From Photorhabdus noenieputensis (GTDB lineage: Bacteria > Pseudomonadota > Gammaproteobacteria > Enterobacterales > Enterobacteriaceae): 64,000 nucleotides of DNA. The notes under the pieces were generated by a model that had not been told where the DNA came from, did no database searches, and worked only from the letters and a program-made list of their open reading frames with translations. The stretch spans positions 62,001 through 126,000 of the forward strand of contig NZ_RCWC01000004.1 in the NCBI RefSeq assembly GCF_018448935.1, given 5' to 3'. The position numbers and the translations under genes are program-made. This document shows, one piece after another, positions 29,329 through 39,169 of this stretch; the stretch's first letter is position 1; each line of letters begins with the position of its first letter.

Positions 29329-29370
29329 AAACCACGCCTCTAATAATAAGATGGGGCGTGGTTTATTTTT
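29329..29370 (+). terminator. Terminator of htpG
   Basis: AAACCACGCC (29329-29338) pairs perfectly with GGCGTGGTTT (29355-29364), followed by ATTTTT. This is a standard Rho-independent terminator. Confidence 0.88.
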
Positions 29371-29457
29371 ACAGAAAAATATCACGAAATCGTTTACCTG
29401 TTTCCTTGAGCGAACCCCATGCTAAATGGTATGGTGATTCGTTTTCTTAAAATATAA

Positions 29458-30129
<672 letters not shown>

Positions 30130-30149
30130 TCAACCTGAATGATTCTTGG

Positions 30150-30171
30150 AAGGCGACTAATAAGTCGCCTT
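30150..30171 (+). terminator. Terminator of adk
   Basis: AAGGCGACT (30150-30158) pairs perfectly with AGTCGCCTT (30163-30171) over an AATA loop, followed by ATCTTAT. Confidence 0.75.
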
Positions 30172-30305
30172 ATCTTATATTATTTATTTACTGTATCAGG
30201 TAAATTGGTCGGTTTTTCCTCATTGTTTTCGTATATAAACATGATTTTCATCTGTACTTTATTATGCTAGGGTTTTCACCAGCGAAACAATTAAGGATCG
30301 ACATA

Positions 30306-31283
30306 ATGAACAGCGGTAAATATGGTGTTTTATTAGTTAATCTTGGTACTCCTGATAAGCCAACAACTGCGGCTATAAGACGTTATTTAGCCGAGTTTCT
30401 GAGCGATAAAAGAGTCGTAGACTTATCTCGATTTATCTGGAAGCCAATATTATATGGATTTGTTTTGCCTTTACGTTCTTCACGTGTAGCAAAGTTATAT
30501 CAGAAAATTTGGACTGATGAAGGTTCTCCTCTGTTAGTATATGGCCGTCGGCAACAAAAATTACTGGCAGAAAAACTTGCTGACATCCCTGTTGAACTGG
30601 GAATGAATTACGGCTCTCCATCTCTTGAACAAGCGATTGACAACTTACTTAAGCAGAATGTTGAACAATTGATTGTTTTGCCGCTTTATCCTCAATATTC
30701 CAGCTCCTCATCTGCGGCGGTATTTGATGGTATCAGTCGGGTATTGCAAAAATATCGCACTATTCCTGGGATTCACTTTATTCGTAATTATGCTGATCAT
30801 CCGGCTTATATTTCTGCACTGAAAGAGACTATTGAGCAGAGTTTCGATAAGCATGGTCAACCAGACAGATTATTGCTTTCCTACCACGGCATTCCGCAGC
30901 GTTTTGTTGATACGGGTGATATTTATGCTGAGCAGTGTAAATTAACAACACGCCTGCTAAAGCAAGCAATTAATTATCCGGCGGAGCAGGTAATGACCGC
31001 TTATCAGTCACGTTTTGGTCGTGAACAATGGTTGACGCCATACATGGATCAAACAGTAAAATCCCTGCCTAATCAGGGAATAAAACATATTCAGGTGATT
31101 TGCCCCGGATTTTCATCTGATTGTCTGGAAACTTTGGAAGAGATAAAACAGCTAAATAAAGAGATATTTCTTAATGCTGGTGGGGAAAAATTTGAATATA
31201 TTCCGGCGCTTAACGACAATACTAGTCATATTTTACTCCTTGAAGCGTTGGTCAATGGGTTTGTCAGAAACAGAAATAAATAG
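30306..31283 (+). CDS. hemH: Ferrochelatase
   Basis: HemH inserts ferrous iron into protoporphyrin IX, the last step of heme synthesis. The 325-residue protein carries [14 protein letters not shown] at the N-terminus, [16 protein letters not shown] with the catalytic histidine, and [15 protein letters not shown]. The ATG at 30306 (MNSGKYG) has AAGGAT upstream and gives the family length; 14 more open residues upstream are not conserved. E. coli has aes next; here a fepE-like gene follows. Confidence 0.97.
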   Translation: MNSGKYGVLLVNLGTPDKPTTAAIRRYLAEFLSDKRVVDLSRFIWKPILYGFVLPLRSSRVAKLYQKIWTDEGSPLLVYGRRQQKLLAEKLADIPVELGMNYGSPSLEQAIDNLLKQNVEQLIVLPLYPQYSSSSSAAVFDGISRVLQKYRTIPGIHFIRNYADHPAYISALKETIEQSFDKHGQPDRLLLSYHGIPQRFVDTGDIYAEQCKLTTRLLKQAINYPAEQVMTAYQSRFGREQWLTPYMDQTVKSLPNQGIKHIQVICPGFSSDCLETLEEIKQLNKEIFLNAGGEKFEYIPALNDNTSHILLLEALVNGFVRNRNK

Positions 31284-31461
31284 TGATAGGATTAATCTAT
31301 CATTAGGGTTCACTGGCTTTTTAGGGTATATTGCTACATGGATGCTAGCTTGGTGGAAATGCCATACTTATTTCAGAGTAAATGTGAATTAACCTATAGG
31401 CTAGTGGGATGATGTTTTGTATGTCAATTAGTAACAGCATATTTGAACTTGGATATAAATA

Positions 31462-32565
31462 ATGAGTAATAAACCGATTAAAAGCACTAATTTCAGTGAA
31501 GAATATTTTAATTATTACAATTCAAAACAAGATGATGAAATTGATTTGTTTGAGTTATTCTCTGTTTTATTTCAATCAAAGTTATTGATTATTGCTGTTA
31601 CTATTCTTTTTGCTGTTATTGGCTTTGCAGCAGCATCTTTGATGCCACAAAAGTGGAGCAGTTCCGCTTCTATTGTTAAACCTCAACTTGAGGAGATACA
31701 ACCCCTTAAAGATCTCCTGACTAAGTTCGAGGTTTTAAGTTTACAACCATCAATAACTTCATCGTCACTGTATAATAGTTTTTTAAATAATTTTAATTCA
31801 CGGGTTTTACGTGAAGAATATTTGGTTAAAACGGAATATTTTAAAAATCTGGTAGCTAAATCAGGTGATGATTCATCACTTACAGAAAGAAAACTTATTG
31901 AAAAGATTGTGAATGATAATATTTCATCTTCTTCAAAAGCGGAAAAAGAGGATGAAAATGGTGAAACTAAATTGACTTTCAGTGCTGAAACCGCAGAAGA
32001 TGCATATAATCTGTTAAATGGCTATATTGGCTATGCGTCGTCTGTTGTCCATGAACAGGTGAAGAGTGAATTAAGTGATATGGTAAAACAAAAGCTTGCT
32101 TACTCTGAAGGTTTGTATAGCGTTGATTTAAACCGTGTGAATAATATACAGGAAGCTAATATTGAGCGATTGAAACATGCATTATCTATCGCTAATTCGG
32201 CAGGGATTAAAAAGCCTATTTCCAGTGAAGGAGCAATGATCAAAGACGATCCAGATTATTCCATTGCTTTGGGTGCTGATGCATTACAACGTAAGTTGCA
32301 AATTACAGAGGAGATAAAAGATCCCACCTTGATTGATGCTGACTTACGTAACCGTTTGTTTTATATCGAAGCGCTAAAAGCACTTAAAGTAGATAAAGTT
32401 AACTTCCAGCCATTTAAATATATGCAGGCTCCTTATGAGCCGACAGCGAAAGATTCACCAAAGCGTCTACTTATCTTAATAGGCAGTGCTTTCGTTGGGT
32501 TGATCTTGGCTGTGGTGTTTGTTCTGATTCGTCATATGGTACGTAGTCGTCAGAAAGTGGCTTAG
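31462..32565 (+). CDS. fepE: O-antigen chain-length determinant, FepE/Wzz type
   Basis: This is a polysaccharide co-polymerase of the Wzz family, which sets very long O-antigen modal length. The 367-residue protein has a cytoplasmic N-terminus, TM1 at about 37-57 (LLIIAVTILFAVIGFAAASL), a large coiled periplasmic domain and proline-flanked TM2 at about 336-358 (PKRLLILIGSAFVGLILAVV). It matches E. coli FepE in NEIDL-type, AGIKKP, DDPDYSIALGADALQRKL and VNFQPFKY motifs. In E. coli fepE lies in the enterobactin cluster; here it stands alone between hemH and gsk. No JUMPstart element was found upstream. Confidence 0.88.
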   Translation: MSNKPIKSTNFSEEYFNYYNSKQDDEIDLFELFSVLFQSKLLIIAVTILFAVIGFAAASLMPQKWSSSASIVKPQLEEIQPLKDLLTKFEVLSLQPSITSSSLYNSFLNNFNSRVLREEYLVKTEYFKNLVAKSGDDSSLTERKLIEKIVNDNISSSSKAEKEDENGETKLTFSAETAEDAYNLLNGYIGYASSVVHEQVKSELSDMVKQKLAYSEGLYSVDLNRVNNIQEANIERLKHALSIANSAGIKKPISSEGAMIKDDPDYSIALGADALQRKLQITEEIKDPTLIDADLRNRLFYIEALKALKVDKVNFQPFKYMQAPYEPTAKDSPKRLLILIGSAFVGLILAVVFVLIRHMVRSRQKVA

Positions 32566-32572
32566 TTTTCTT

Positions 32573-32603
32573 GGCAGTAAATGTCGTGGTGACATTTGCT
32601 GCC
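32573..32603 (+). terminator. Terminator of the fepE-like gene
   Basis: GGCAGTAAATGTC (32573-32585) pairs with GACATTTGCTGCC (32591-32603), 13 pairs with one G-T, followed within a few bases by TTTTT. Confidence 0.85.
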
Positions 32604-32661
32604 TGTCAGTTTTTATTGTGCTAATATGCTGCATCTTTTGGCGTCATAGCATCAATCAAAA

Positions 32662-33972
32662 ATGAAATTCCCTGGTAAACGTAAATCAAAACACTATTTT
32701 CCCGTCAGTCTGCGTGATCCTTTACTCCATCCAATTAAAGAGATGATGGATGGTGAAAATAACCGAGCTTATATCGTTGGTATCGATCAGACATTAGTGG
32801 ATATTGAAGCGAAAGTAGATGAAGATTTTATACAGCGCTATAACCTCAGCCAAGGGCATTCATTAGTTATTGAAGATGATGTGGCTGAAACTCTGTATAA
32901 AGAACTTACTGATAATAATCTTATTAGCCACGAATTTGCTGGCGGCACTATTGGTAATACTTTACATAATTACTCGGTTCTTGCCGATGATCGTTCCGTC
33001 TTACTGGGTACTATGTGTAGTAATATTCAGATTGGCAGCTATGCTTACCGCTACTTATGTAACACATCTAGCCGTACTGATCTGAATTACTTACAAGGTG
33101 TTAACGGGGCAATTGGCCGCTGCTTTACGCTAGTAACGGAAAATGGTGAGCGCACTTTTGCCATCAACCCTGGGCAAATGAATCAACTTAAACCAGAAAG
33201 TATTCCTGAGAAGATTATTGCTGAAGCTTCTGCTTTGGTATTGACCGCTTACTTGATTCGTTGTAAACCGGGAGAACCAATGCCAGAAGCAACCATGAAA
33301 GCTATCGAATATGCGAAAAAGCATAGTGTACCTGTAGTCCTGACGTTGGGGACAAAATATGTTATTGCTGATGATCCACAATGGTGGCGTGATTTTCTAG
33401 TTGAGAATATTTCTGTTCTGGCCATGAATGAAGATGAAGCTTATGAGCTTACTGGTTTCAGTGATCCGCTATTAGCTGCGGATATGGCACTGGATTGGGT
33501 CGATTTAGTTTTGTGTACCGCTGGTCCGGCTGGATTATATATGGCAGGTTATACGGAAAAAGATTATATGCGTCAGACAACCCATCCATTGTTACCGGGG
33601 GCTATTGCTGAATTTAACCGTTATGAATTCAGCCGCGCTATGCGTAAATCTGATTGCCAAATCCCAATGAAAGTTTATTCCCATATTGAACCTTATATGG
33701 GGGGACCAGAAAAAATCATGAATACCAATGGTGCTGGTGATGGCGCTTTATCTGCTTTATTACATGATATAACGGCCAACAATCACCATAGAATGAGTGT
33801 GCCTAATTCCAGTAAACATATCCGTACTTATCTGACATATTCATCACTTGCTCAAGTGTGTAAATATGCCAACAGAGTTAGCTATCAGGTATTGAGTCAG
33901 CACTCACCACGATTAAGCCGTGGTTTGCCTGAAAAGGAAGATAGTTTGGAAGAATCTTACTGGGAACGATAA
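32662..33972 (+). CDS. gsk: Inosine-guanosine kinase
   Basis: Gsk phosphorylates inosine and guanosine for purine salvage. The 436-residue protein of the PfkB/ribokinase family follows E. coli Gsk (434) closely: MKFPGKRKSKHYFPVSLRDP, FAGGTIGNTLHNYSVLADDR, and the anion-hole and catalytic motif NTNGAGDGALSALLHDITAN. It is a single gene with a hairpin after the stop. Confidence 0.98.
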   Translation: MKFPGKRKSKHYFPVSLRDPLLHPIKEMMDGENNRAYIVGIDQTLVDIEAKVDEDFIQRYNLSQGHSLVIEDDVAETLYKELTDNNLISHEFAGGTIGNTLHNYSVLADDRSVLLGTMCSNIQIGSYAYRYLCNTSSRTDLNYLQGVNGAIGRCFTLVTENGERTFAINPGQMNQLKPESIPEKIIAEASALVLTAYLIRCKPGEPMPEATMKAIEYAKKHSVPVVLTLGTKYVIADDPQWWRDFLVENISVLAMNEDEAYELTGFSDPLLAADMALDWVDLVLCTAGPAGLYMAGYTEKDYMRQTTHPLLPGAIAEFNRYEFSRAMRKSDCQIPMKVYSHIEPYMGGPEKIMNTNGAGDGALSALLHDITANNHHRMSVPNSSKHIRTYLTYSSLAQVCKYANRVSYQVLSQHSPRLSRGLPEKEDSLEESYWER

Positions 33973-33985
33973 TTATAAAATTTTG

Positions 33986-34009
33986 GCACCGTATAAATTA
34001 ATACGGTGC
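33986..34009 (+). terminator. Hairpin after gsk
   Basis: GCACCGTAT (33986-33994) pairs perfectly with ATACGGTGC (34001-34009), followed by TTGAAATTT. Probable gsk terminator. Confidence 0.65.
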
Positions 34010-34023
34010 TTGAAATTTAGGTA

Positions 34024-34146
34024 TATACCCGTCATCTTTCAAGTTGCCTCTTTGTTGGCTGCACTCACTCACCTCGGTCACATAGTTATCTATGCTCCCG
34101 GGGATTCACTCCCTTGCCGTCGCGATCCATCTTGAAATCCATATGA
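34024..34146 (+). repeat. ERIC element, copy 1
   Basis: About 123 bases begin TATACCCGTCATCTTTCAAG and include the ERIC core CTCCCGGGGATTCACTCCC and CTCACTCACCTCGGTCACAT; the far end CTTGAAATCCATATGA has drifted. It agrees closely with two further copies at 52915 and 54133. It is an intergenic repeat, not coding. Confidence 0.92.
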
Positions 34147-34807
34147 TGGCACATTGCTAATATAGATAGATGATGTCAAAGTCACCAACACGTCCTTCAT
34201 CGATTTAATTATTTCTCTAATTTTTTTATTTATTTTAGGGGGAGAAAATAAAGGATAAATTTGAACTAAAATCACAGTTTTTAAAAACATTGGAACTGAT
34301 TTTTCAATTGTTGATTCTACTAATTATAATCAAGATGATTGGCTAGAAAATATTTCTTTATTAATAATATGTTGAAATGATATTGGCTGTGTATTGAAAT
34401 GATATTCTTTATATATTAAAAAATATTGACTATATATAGAAATGATATTAGTTATATATGGATTGGAGCTGCTATATTTTAGGAATATTCCCCAATCTGA
34501 TACAGAATTTCATATTTTTGTATAGTATTGATATGTAGATTAGTATTTTATGATACTAATTTAGATAACGAAACTTTGGCGATAATTGATAACTCGGAAG
34601 GATCATTTAGCGAAATATTTCTTGTTTTCTGTAATGATTTTATCTTGTTGACTATATTAGGAAATATTTTTTGTATCTTTTATTACTGAATTAGAGTTAT
34701 TGAAATTACTAACATTGAGAGAAAAGACGAAGCTAATAGCTATCAAGTGAAAGTAATGGTATTTAATGACCATAACTTATTATTATCAATTTAAAGAGAT
34801 GGAGGGC
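34147..34807. other. AT-rich intergenic region upstream of the LysE-type gene
   Basis: About 660 bases are without a recognisable gene. A plus-strand open stretch near 34232-34342 has no start codon and was not called. The region holds a degenerate 22-bp tandem repeat (listed separately) and strong AT bias, a typical setting for H-NS binding. A regulatory leader for the downstream exporter is possible. Confidence 0.45.
34371..34457 (+). repeat. Degenerate 22-bp tandem repeat, four copies
   Basis: Successive units begin at 34371, 34393, 34415 and 34436, each shaped like TTGAAATGATATT followed by a T/A-rich nonamer. Copies 1, 2 and 4 share GAAATGATATT exactly; copy 3 is one base short and more diverged. 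Confidence 0.65.
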
Positions 34808-34852
34808 ATGATGAAATTTTTTACTAAAAATTTCCTATTATATTTCAAATAA
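34808..34852 (+). CDS. Possible short leader peptide, Phe/Leu-rich
   Basis: GGAGG at 34801 is followed by two ATGs and a 14-codon frame reading MMKFFTKNFLLYFK, ending in TAA 34 bases before the exporter gene. The ribosome-binding site is the best in the region. Four Phe and two Leu in 14 residues recall amino-acid leader peptides, but no terminator/antiterminator pair was seen in the short gap after it. It may be real, a regulatory uORF, or chance. Confidence 0.3.
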   Translation: MMKFFTKNFLLYFK

Positions 34853-34886
34853 TTAATGATTATGCATAACAGCCATTGAGGATACT

Positions 34887-35498
34887 ATGAATAGTTACTA
34901 CGATTATATAAGAATTGCCAGTATGGTGAGTATGGTCTTAATTATGCCAGGACCAACAAATACTCTTTTGGTATCATCTGGATATTCACACGGTTTTATT
35001 AGTACACTCAGGCTGATATTAGCTGAGGCACTGGGTTATATAACAGCAATTAGTTTGTGGGGGTTATTTTTATCTACTGTCTCTCATGCTTTCGTATGGT
35101 CACTGGTCACTTTAAAGATGTGTGCTTCGACATACATTGCTTATTTGGCTTTTAAAGTTTGGCATTTCTCATTAAACAAGAATGCGGTGAAAATTCATTT
35201 TATCACGGTATTATTTGCCACGTTGCTGAATCCTAAGGCTTTTGTGTTTACTACATATATATTTCCTCTTACTGCATTTACTTTGTGGTCAGAATACATT
35301 CCATGCATGGCGGTTTTTGTTTGCGCGTTATTGCCTGTTTCTTTAATTTGGGTGGGGGTTGGGAAAATGCTATATGCAGGAAAGATGGGAAAAGGGAGTT
35401 TAAAACCTGATTTGTTTTATCGTCTTGCTTCTTTAGTGTTATGTGTTTTCTCTGTTTCAATGTTTTACACGTCAATGAAAGGGGTTTTATATCTTTGA
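34887..35498 (+). CDS. LysE/RhtB-family amino-acid exporter
   Basis: This 203-residue inner-membrane protein has five or six hydrophobic segments. The LysE-family motifs are MPGPTNTLLVSSGYSHG near residue 20 and FATLLNPKAF near 110. Members export amino acids such as lysine, threonine or homoserine, or cysteine; the substrate here is not clear. GAGG precedes the ATG. It sits alone after a long AT-rich leader, between gsk and ybaL, where E. coli has no gene, so it is probably acquired. Confidence 0.82.
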   Translation: MNSYYDYIRIASMVSMVLIMPGPTNTLLVSSGYSHGFISTLRLILAEALGYITAISLWGLFLSTVSHAFVWSLVTLKMCASTYIAYLAFKVWHFSLNKNAVKIHFITVLFATLLNPKAFVFTTYIFPLTAFTLWSEYIPCMAVFVCALLPVSLIWVGVGKMLYAGKMGKGSLKPDLFYRLASLVLCVFSVSMFYTSMKGVLYL

Positions 35499-35592
35499 CG
35501 TGATGAAATGTTTGATATTACGACTTTCCGATTGATTTTTGCTGTACAGAATTGAGTAGATCGATACTGTTAACTGAAAGCTTTGTTTCCTC

Positions 35593-35637
35593 TGAGCCGT
35601 TCTTATCGCTGGTACTTAAAGTGATAAGAACGGCTCA
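35593..35637. terminator. 18-bp hairpin downstream of the LysE-type gene
   Basis: TGAGCCGTTCTTATCGCT (35593-35610) pairs with AGTGATAAGAACGGCTCA (35620-35637), 18 pairs with one G-T, over a 9-base loop. No T-run follows on either side. It lies between convergent genes and could end the exporter transcript or act as an extragenic palindrome. Confidence 0.5.
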
Positions 35638-35660
35638 TGTGGTTCACTATAGAATAGAAG

Positions 35661-35688
35661 AAAAAACCCTATTCGGTAACGAATAGGG
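35661..35688 (-). terminator. Terminator of ybaL
   Basis: CCCTATTCG (35667-35675) pairs with CGAATAGGG (35680-35688) over a GTAA loop. On the minus strand it is followed by six T (the A-run at 35661-35666). Standard intrinsic terminator, 28 bases past the ybaL stop. Confidence 0.9.
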
Positions 35689-35715
35689 AATTATTCCATC
35701 AACAGTCGCGTTTTC

Positions 35716-37422
35716 TCAAACTAATGGCAAAAAGGGCGACGCAGGGGGAGGCTCAGTTGGATAACCTTGTTCACTGTTGGCTAATACACTTGCCATTGTT
35801 TTGGCAATTTCATGCTCACCAATAATAACGTGGCTAGCTCCACGCTCCGTAATATAGGCAACTTCATCGTCATAGTCAGCTCGGACAATGATATTAATAT
35901 CTGGGCGTGCTTCTCTTGCACTAGCGACAATCTCACCTGCTTCATAGCCATTAGGAATGGTTAGCAGGAGGGAACAGGCACAATCCAAGCGCGCCAGTGA
36001 CATAATATCTTTGCTGGCGGCGTTGCCCATGACGGCACTGATACCTTGTTCACCGAGTTCCTCAAATTTGGCTCTGGTGTTTTCAATAACAACCAGAGGG
36101 ATCTCTTTTTCCTGCAAGCGTTGGCATAATAAGCTGCCGATACGTCCGTAACCGATAACGATAGTGTGGCCGCAGATATCGACAGGAATTTGCGTCTCTT
36201 CTTCCAGCGTCTCTTCCAGTAACTGTTCCTCAATAGTTTCTGTTTTTTCCAGATAGCGATCCAACAGGCTAAATAGAACTGGGTTTAGCATGATAGAAAC
36301 AATCGCGCCAGCCAGAACAAGGTTACGGGCATTTCCATCCAGTAAGCCAAGTGCGACCCCAAGACCGGCCAGAATAAAGGCAAATTCACCGATTTGCGCC
36401 AGACTGACTGAAATTGTCAACGCGGTCCGGCGTGAGTGGCCGAACATCTTTACGAGCAACATTGCAGCAGCGGACTTACCAATAATAATGATTGCTAACG
36501 TTGCCAATATAGATAGTGGCTGTTGAATGAGGACCATTGGGTCGAACAGCATGCCAACAGAAACGAAGAACAATACGGCGAAAGCGTCTCTGAGTGGCAG
36601 CGTATCTTGGGCGGCACGGTGGCTTAGTTCTGATTCGTTTAATACCATACCGGCGAAGAACGCCCCTAGTGCGAATGAGGCATCAAACAGAGCAACGGCA
36701 CCGTAGGCGATACCTAGGGCGATAACCAGCACGGCGAGGGTAAATAGTTCCCTGGAGCCGGTACTTGCGGTTTTTGCCAGTACCCACGGGATTAGACGGC
36801 GGCCAACAACAATCATCAGCAGGATAAAAGCGATAACTTTGCCGACGGTCATGGCGAGTTCCATGACTAACTGCCCGATATTGGCCTCTTTATTACCAAG
36901 AATACCGGCAGCCGCAGGCAGTAATACCAGCGTCAGCACCATCGCCAGATCTTCGACAATCAGCCAGCCAATAGCTATTTGACCACGTTGGCTATCGATC
37001 AATTGGCGCTCTTCTAGCGCTCGTAACAGAACAACGGTACTGGCGGTTGATAGACAGAGACCAAAGACGATACCGCTAAATAATTCCCAACCCAGTATTG
37101 CTGATAGCCCTACTCCGAGTAGTGTCGCGACCAGTATTTGCGCAATAGCGCCGGGGATAGCAATGGATTTTACGGCGAGCAGATCTTTGAGTGAAAAATG
37201 TAGTCCGACACCAAACATCAATAAGATGACACCAATTTCTGCCAGTTCAGGGGCCAGTGATGCATCAGCGACAAAACCAGGAGTGAAAGGACCAGCGAGT
37301 ACTCCCGCAGTAAGATAACCAACCAGCGGTGAGATTTTCAGGCGTTGTGCCAGCATACCGAGCAGATAAGCGAGAAAGAACCCGCCAACGATAGTGGTGA
37401 TAAGTGGTGTCGAGTGCTCCAT
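35716..37422 (-). CDS. ybaL: Monovalent cation:proton antiporter 2 family protein YbaL
   Basis: YbaL is a KefB/KefC-like CPA2 antiporter; its physiological cation is not firmly known. The 568-residue protein has about 12 membrane segments (1-385), including GVILLMFGVGLHFSLKDLLA and FALGAFFAGMVLNESELSHR. A cytoplasmic RCK/TrkA-N domain starts near 415 (HTIVIGYGRIGSLLCQRL) and binds nucleotide. It matches E. coli YbaL throughout and is in the same place, upstream of fsr. Confidence 0.95.
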   Translation of the reverse strand: MEHSTPLITTIVGGFFLAYLLGMLAQRLKISPLVGYLTAGVLAGPFTPGFVADASLAPELAEIGVILLMFGVGLHFSLKDLLAVKSIAIPGAIAQILVATLLGVGLSAILGWELFSGIVFGLCLSTASTVVLLRALEERQLIDSQRGQIAIGWLIVEDLAMVLTLVLLPAAAGILGNKEANIGQLVMELAMTVGKVIAFILLMIVVGRRLIPWVLAKTASTGSRELFTLAVLVIALGIAYGAVALFDASFALGAFFAGMVLNESELSHRAAQDTLPLRDAFAVLFFVSVGMLFDPMVLIQQPLSILATLAIIIIGKSAAAMLLVKMFGHSRRTALTISVSLAQIGEFAFILAGLGVALGLLDGNARNLVLAGAIVSIMLNPVLFSLLDRYLEKTETIEEQLLEETLEEETQIPVDICGHTIVIGYGRIGSLLCQRLQEKEIPLVVIENTRAKFEELGEQGISAVMGNAASKDIMSLARLDCACSLLLTIPNGYEAGEIVASAREARPDINIIVRADYDDEVAYITERGASHVIIGEHEIAKTMASVLANSEQGYPTEPPPASPFLPLV

Positions 37423-37619
37423 TAAGACTCCTTCTTGCTGAGGCTAGTAAATAGCTATAGTGAAGAGGTAGGTGTAACTGTATTTTATAGATAATTCGAG
37501 GTAAATTCGCTAAAAAAATGAATAAAATATCAAAAAATATGGATTGAAAGGATTAAATTACCCGTAACAGGTATTTGTGTTGCTCTGTTTGAATATTTAT
37601 GAGGTAAATAGGCACTCTT

Positions 37620-37647
37620 CCCACATAAAAAGTAACTTTCATGTGGG
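37620..37647. terminator. Hairpin after fsr
   Basis: CCCACAT (37620-37626) pairs with ATGTGGG (37641-37647), with an internal AAAGT/ACTTT dyad extending the structure. It lies 18 bases beyond the fsr stop. The U-tract is poor. Confidence 0.5.
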
Positions 37648-37664
37648 GTTGTATAGTGATTTTT

Positions 37665-38882
37665 CTAGTTCTTATCTTCTATATTAGGTAATAAGGCGGT
37701 AAATATACCAAGTAACGGCAGAAAAGCACAAATCTGATAAACCAGTTCAATACTTGTTCTGTCCGCAATATCACCAAGTACCGCCGCTCCAATACCTCCC
37801 ATACCAAAAGCCAGCCCGAAAAATAGGCCGGATACCATCCCGGTTTTACCTGGAATAAGTTCCTGAGCGTATACCAGGATTGCAGAGAACGCAGATGCCA
37901 GAATCACACCAATAATCACTGATAGAATACTTGTCCAGTACAGAGAAGCGTAAGGCAGAACTAATGTAAAAGGTGCAACTCCGAGGATAGATATCCAGAT
38001 AACATACTTCCTGCCGATCCTGTCTCCAAGTGGTCCACCGATAATGGTTCCTGCTGCAACTGCGAATAAAAAAATAAACAGATGAAACTGGGCGCTTTGT
38101 ACGGAAATGCCAAATTTGTGTATTAAGTAAAAAGTATAATAGCTACTGATACTGGTGAGATAAAAATATTTGGAAAATATTAAGATTAGCAAAATAACCA
38201 AGGAACCTATCACGGTTTTTCTTGATAAAACTTTGACGGTAAGGTCAGTTTTAGCTTGATTTTTCTTGATGTAATTCTGAGCCTTATACCATTTACTGAT
38301 CTGTAGCAGTACGATGATGCCGAGTAATGCCGCCAGAGAGAACCAGCCAACGTTACCTCTACCATAGGGAGCGATAAGTACAGCAGCTAGCAAAGGCCCT
38401 AGGGAGCTGCCAAAATTACCGCCGACTTGAAAAAGAGATTGAGCTAATCCGTGGCGACCACCGGATGCCATACGTGCTACGCGCGACGATTCCGGGTGGA
38501 ATACCGAAGAGCCTGTACCAATTAATGCAGATGCTAATAGAATTAACGGGAAATTGTTGGCATAGGCCAGCAGTAATAGACCGGATAAGGTGAAACTCAT
38601 CCCAACGGGCAATGAATAGGGCTGTGGATATTTATCAGTATAGAGGCCTATCAGTGGCTGTAATAAAGAGGCGGTAATCTGATAGGTCAATGTGATCATA
38701 CCGATTTGCACAAAACTTAGGTTAAATTCTAATTGTAGTAAAGGATAAATCGCTAGAATCAGCGATTGGATCATATCGTTCAATAAGTGTGAAATACTGA
38801 TTGCGCCAAGAATAGTAAAAACGGTATTCCTGGTTTTTCTTGTGGGAGATGGGACTACAGTGGTATTGCTCTGTTCACTCAT
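37665..38882 (-). CDS. fsr: Fosmidomycin resistance-type MFS exporter Fsr
   Basis: Fsr is a 12-helix major-facilitator exporter that confers fosmidomycin resistance in E. coli when overproduced. The protein carries ISHLLNDMIQSLILAIYPLL, GTGSSVFHPESSRVARMASG and IFSKYFYLTSISSYYTFYLI, all matching E. coli Fsr. The ATG at 38882 (MSEQSN) fits the E. coli start, giving 405 residues; an upstream TTG at 38894 is possible but unlikely. A five-copy heptanucleotide repeat lies 21 bases upstream of the start. Confidence 0.95.
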   Translation of the reverse strand: MSEQSNTTVVPSPTRKTRNTVFTILGAISISHLLNDMIQSLILAIYPLLQLEFNLSFVQIGMITLTYQITASLLQPLIGLYTDKYPQPYSLPVGMSFTLSGLLLLAYANNFPLILLASALIGTGSSVFHPESSRVARMASGGRHGLAQSLFQVGGNFGSSLGPLLAAVLIAPYGRGNVGWFSLAALLGIIVLLQISKWYKAQNYIKKNQAKTDLTVKVLSRKTVIGSLVILLILIFSKYFYLTSISSYYTFYLIHKFGISVQSAQFHLFIFLFAVAAGTIIGGPLGDRIGRKYVIWISILGVAPFTLVLPYASLYWTSILSVIIGVILASAFSAILVYAQELIPGKTGMVSGLFFGLAFGMGGIGAAVLGDIADRTSIELVYQICAFLPLLGIFTALLPNIEDKN

Positions 38883-38902
38883 ATTCGCTGCCAACCTGTC
38901 TT

Positions 38903-38937
38903 AATCAGTAATCAGTAATCAGTAATCAGTAATCAGT
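38903..38937 (+). repeat. Heptanucleotide tandem repeat (AATCAGT)5
   Basis: Five perfect head-to-tail copies of AATCAGT cover 35 bases, ending 21 bases from the fsr start codon, in its leader or promoter region. Perfect short repeats of this kind can change copy number by slipped-strand mispairing. Confidence 0.97.
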
Positions 38938-39169
38938 ATATTGGTTATTTGTTGAATTTTAATACATATTAGGTAGAGAATTGATTTTTTACTACTTTGG
39001 ATATAGTTTTATAGTACACTCGCGAAGACGAAACAAAACGTGTTCTAAATATCTAATGACTGCATAACATACATAGCCTATCTCAAGAAATGATCAATTT
39101 ATCCCGCCTTGTTAGCTTTTAAAGCTGTTTTTGCATGGCAATTCACTAAAAAAAGCATGGAGATATACC

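Noticed and set aside
31284-31461. JUMPstart/ops element before the fepE-like gene
   Set aside because: No GGCGGTAG-like ops motif was found in the leader.
34090-34290. 66-residue minus-strand frame running into ERIC copy 1
   Set aside because: A quarter of it is repeat sequence, and the rest has no ribosome-binding site or family match.
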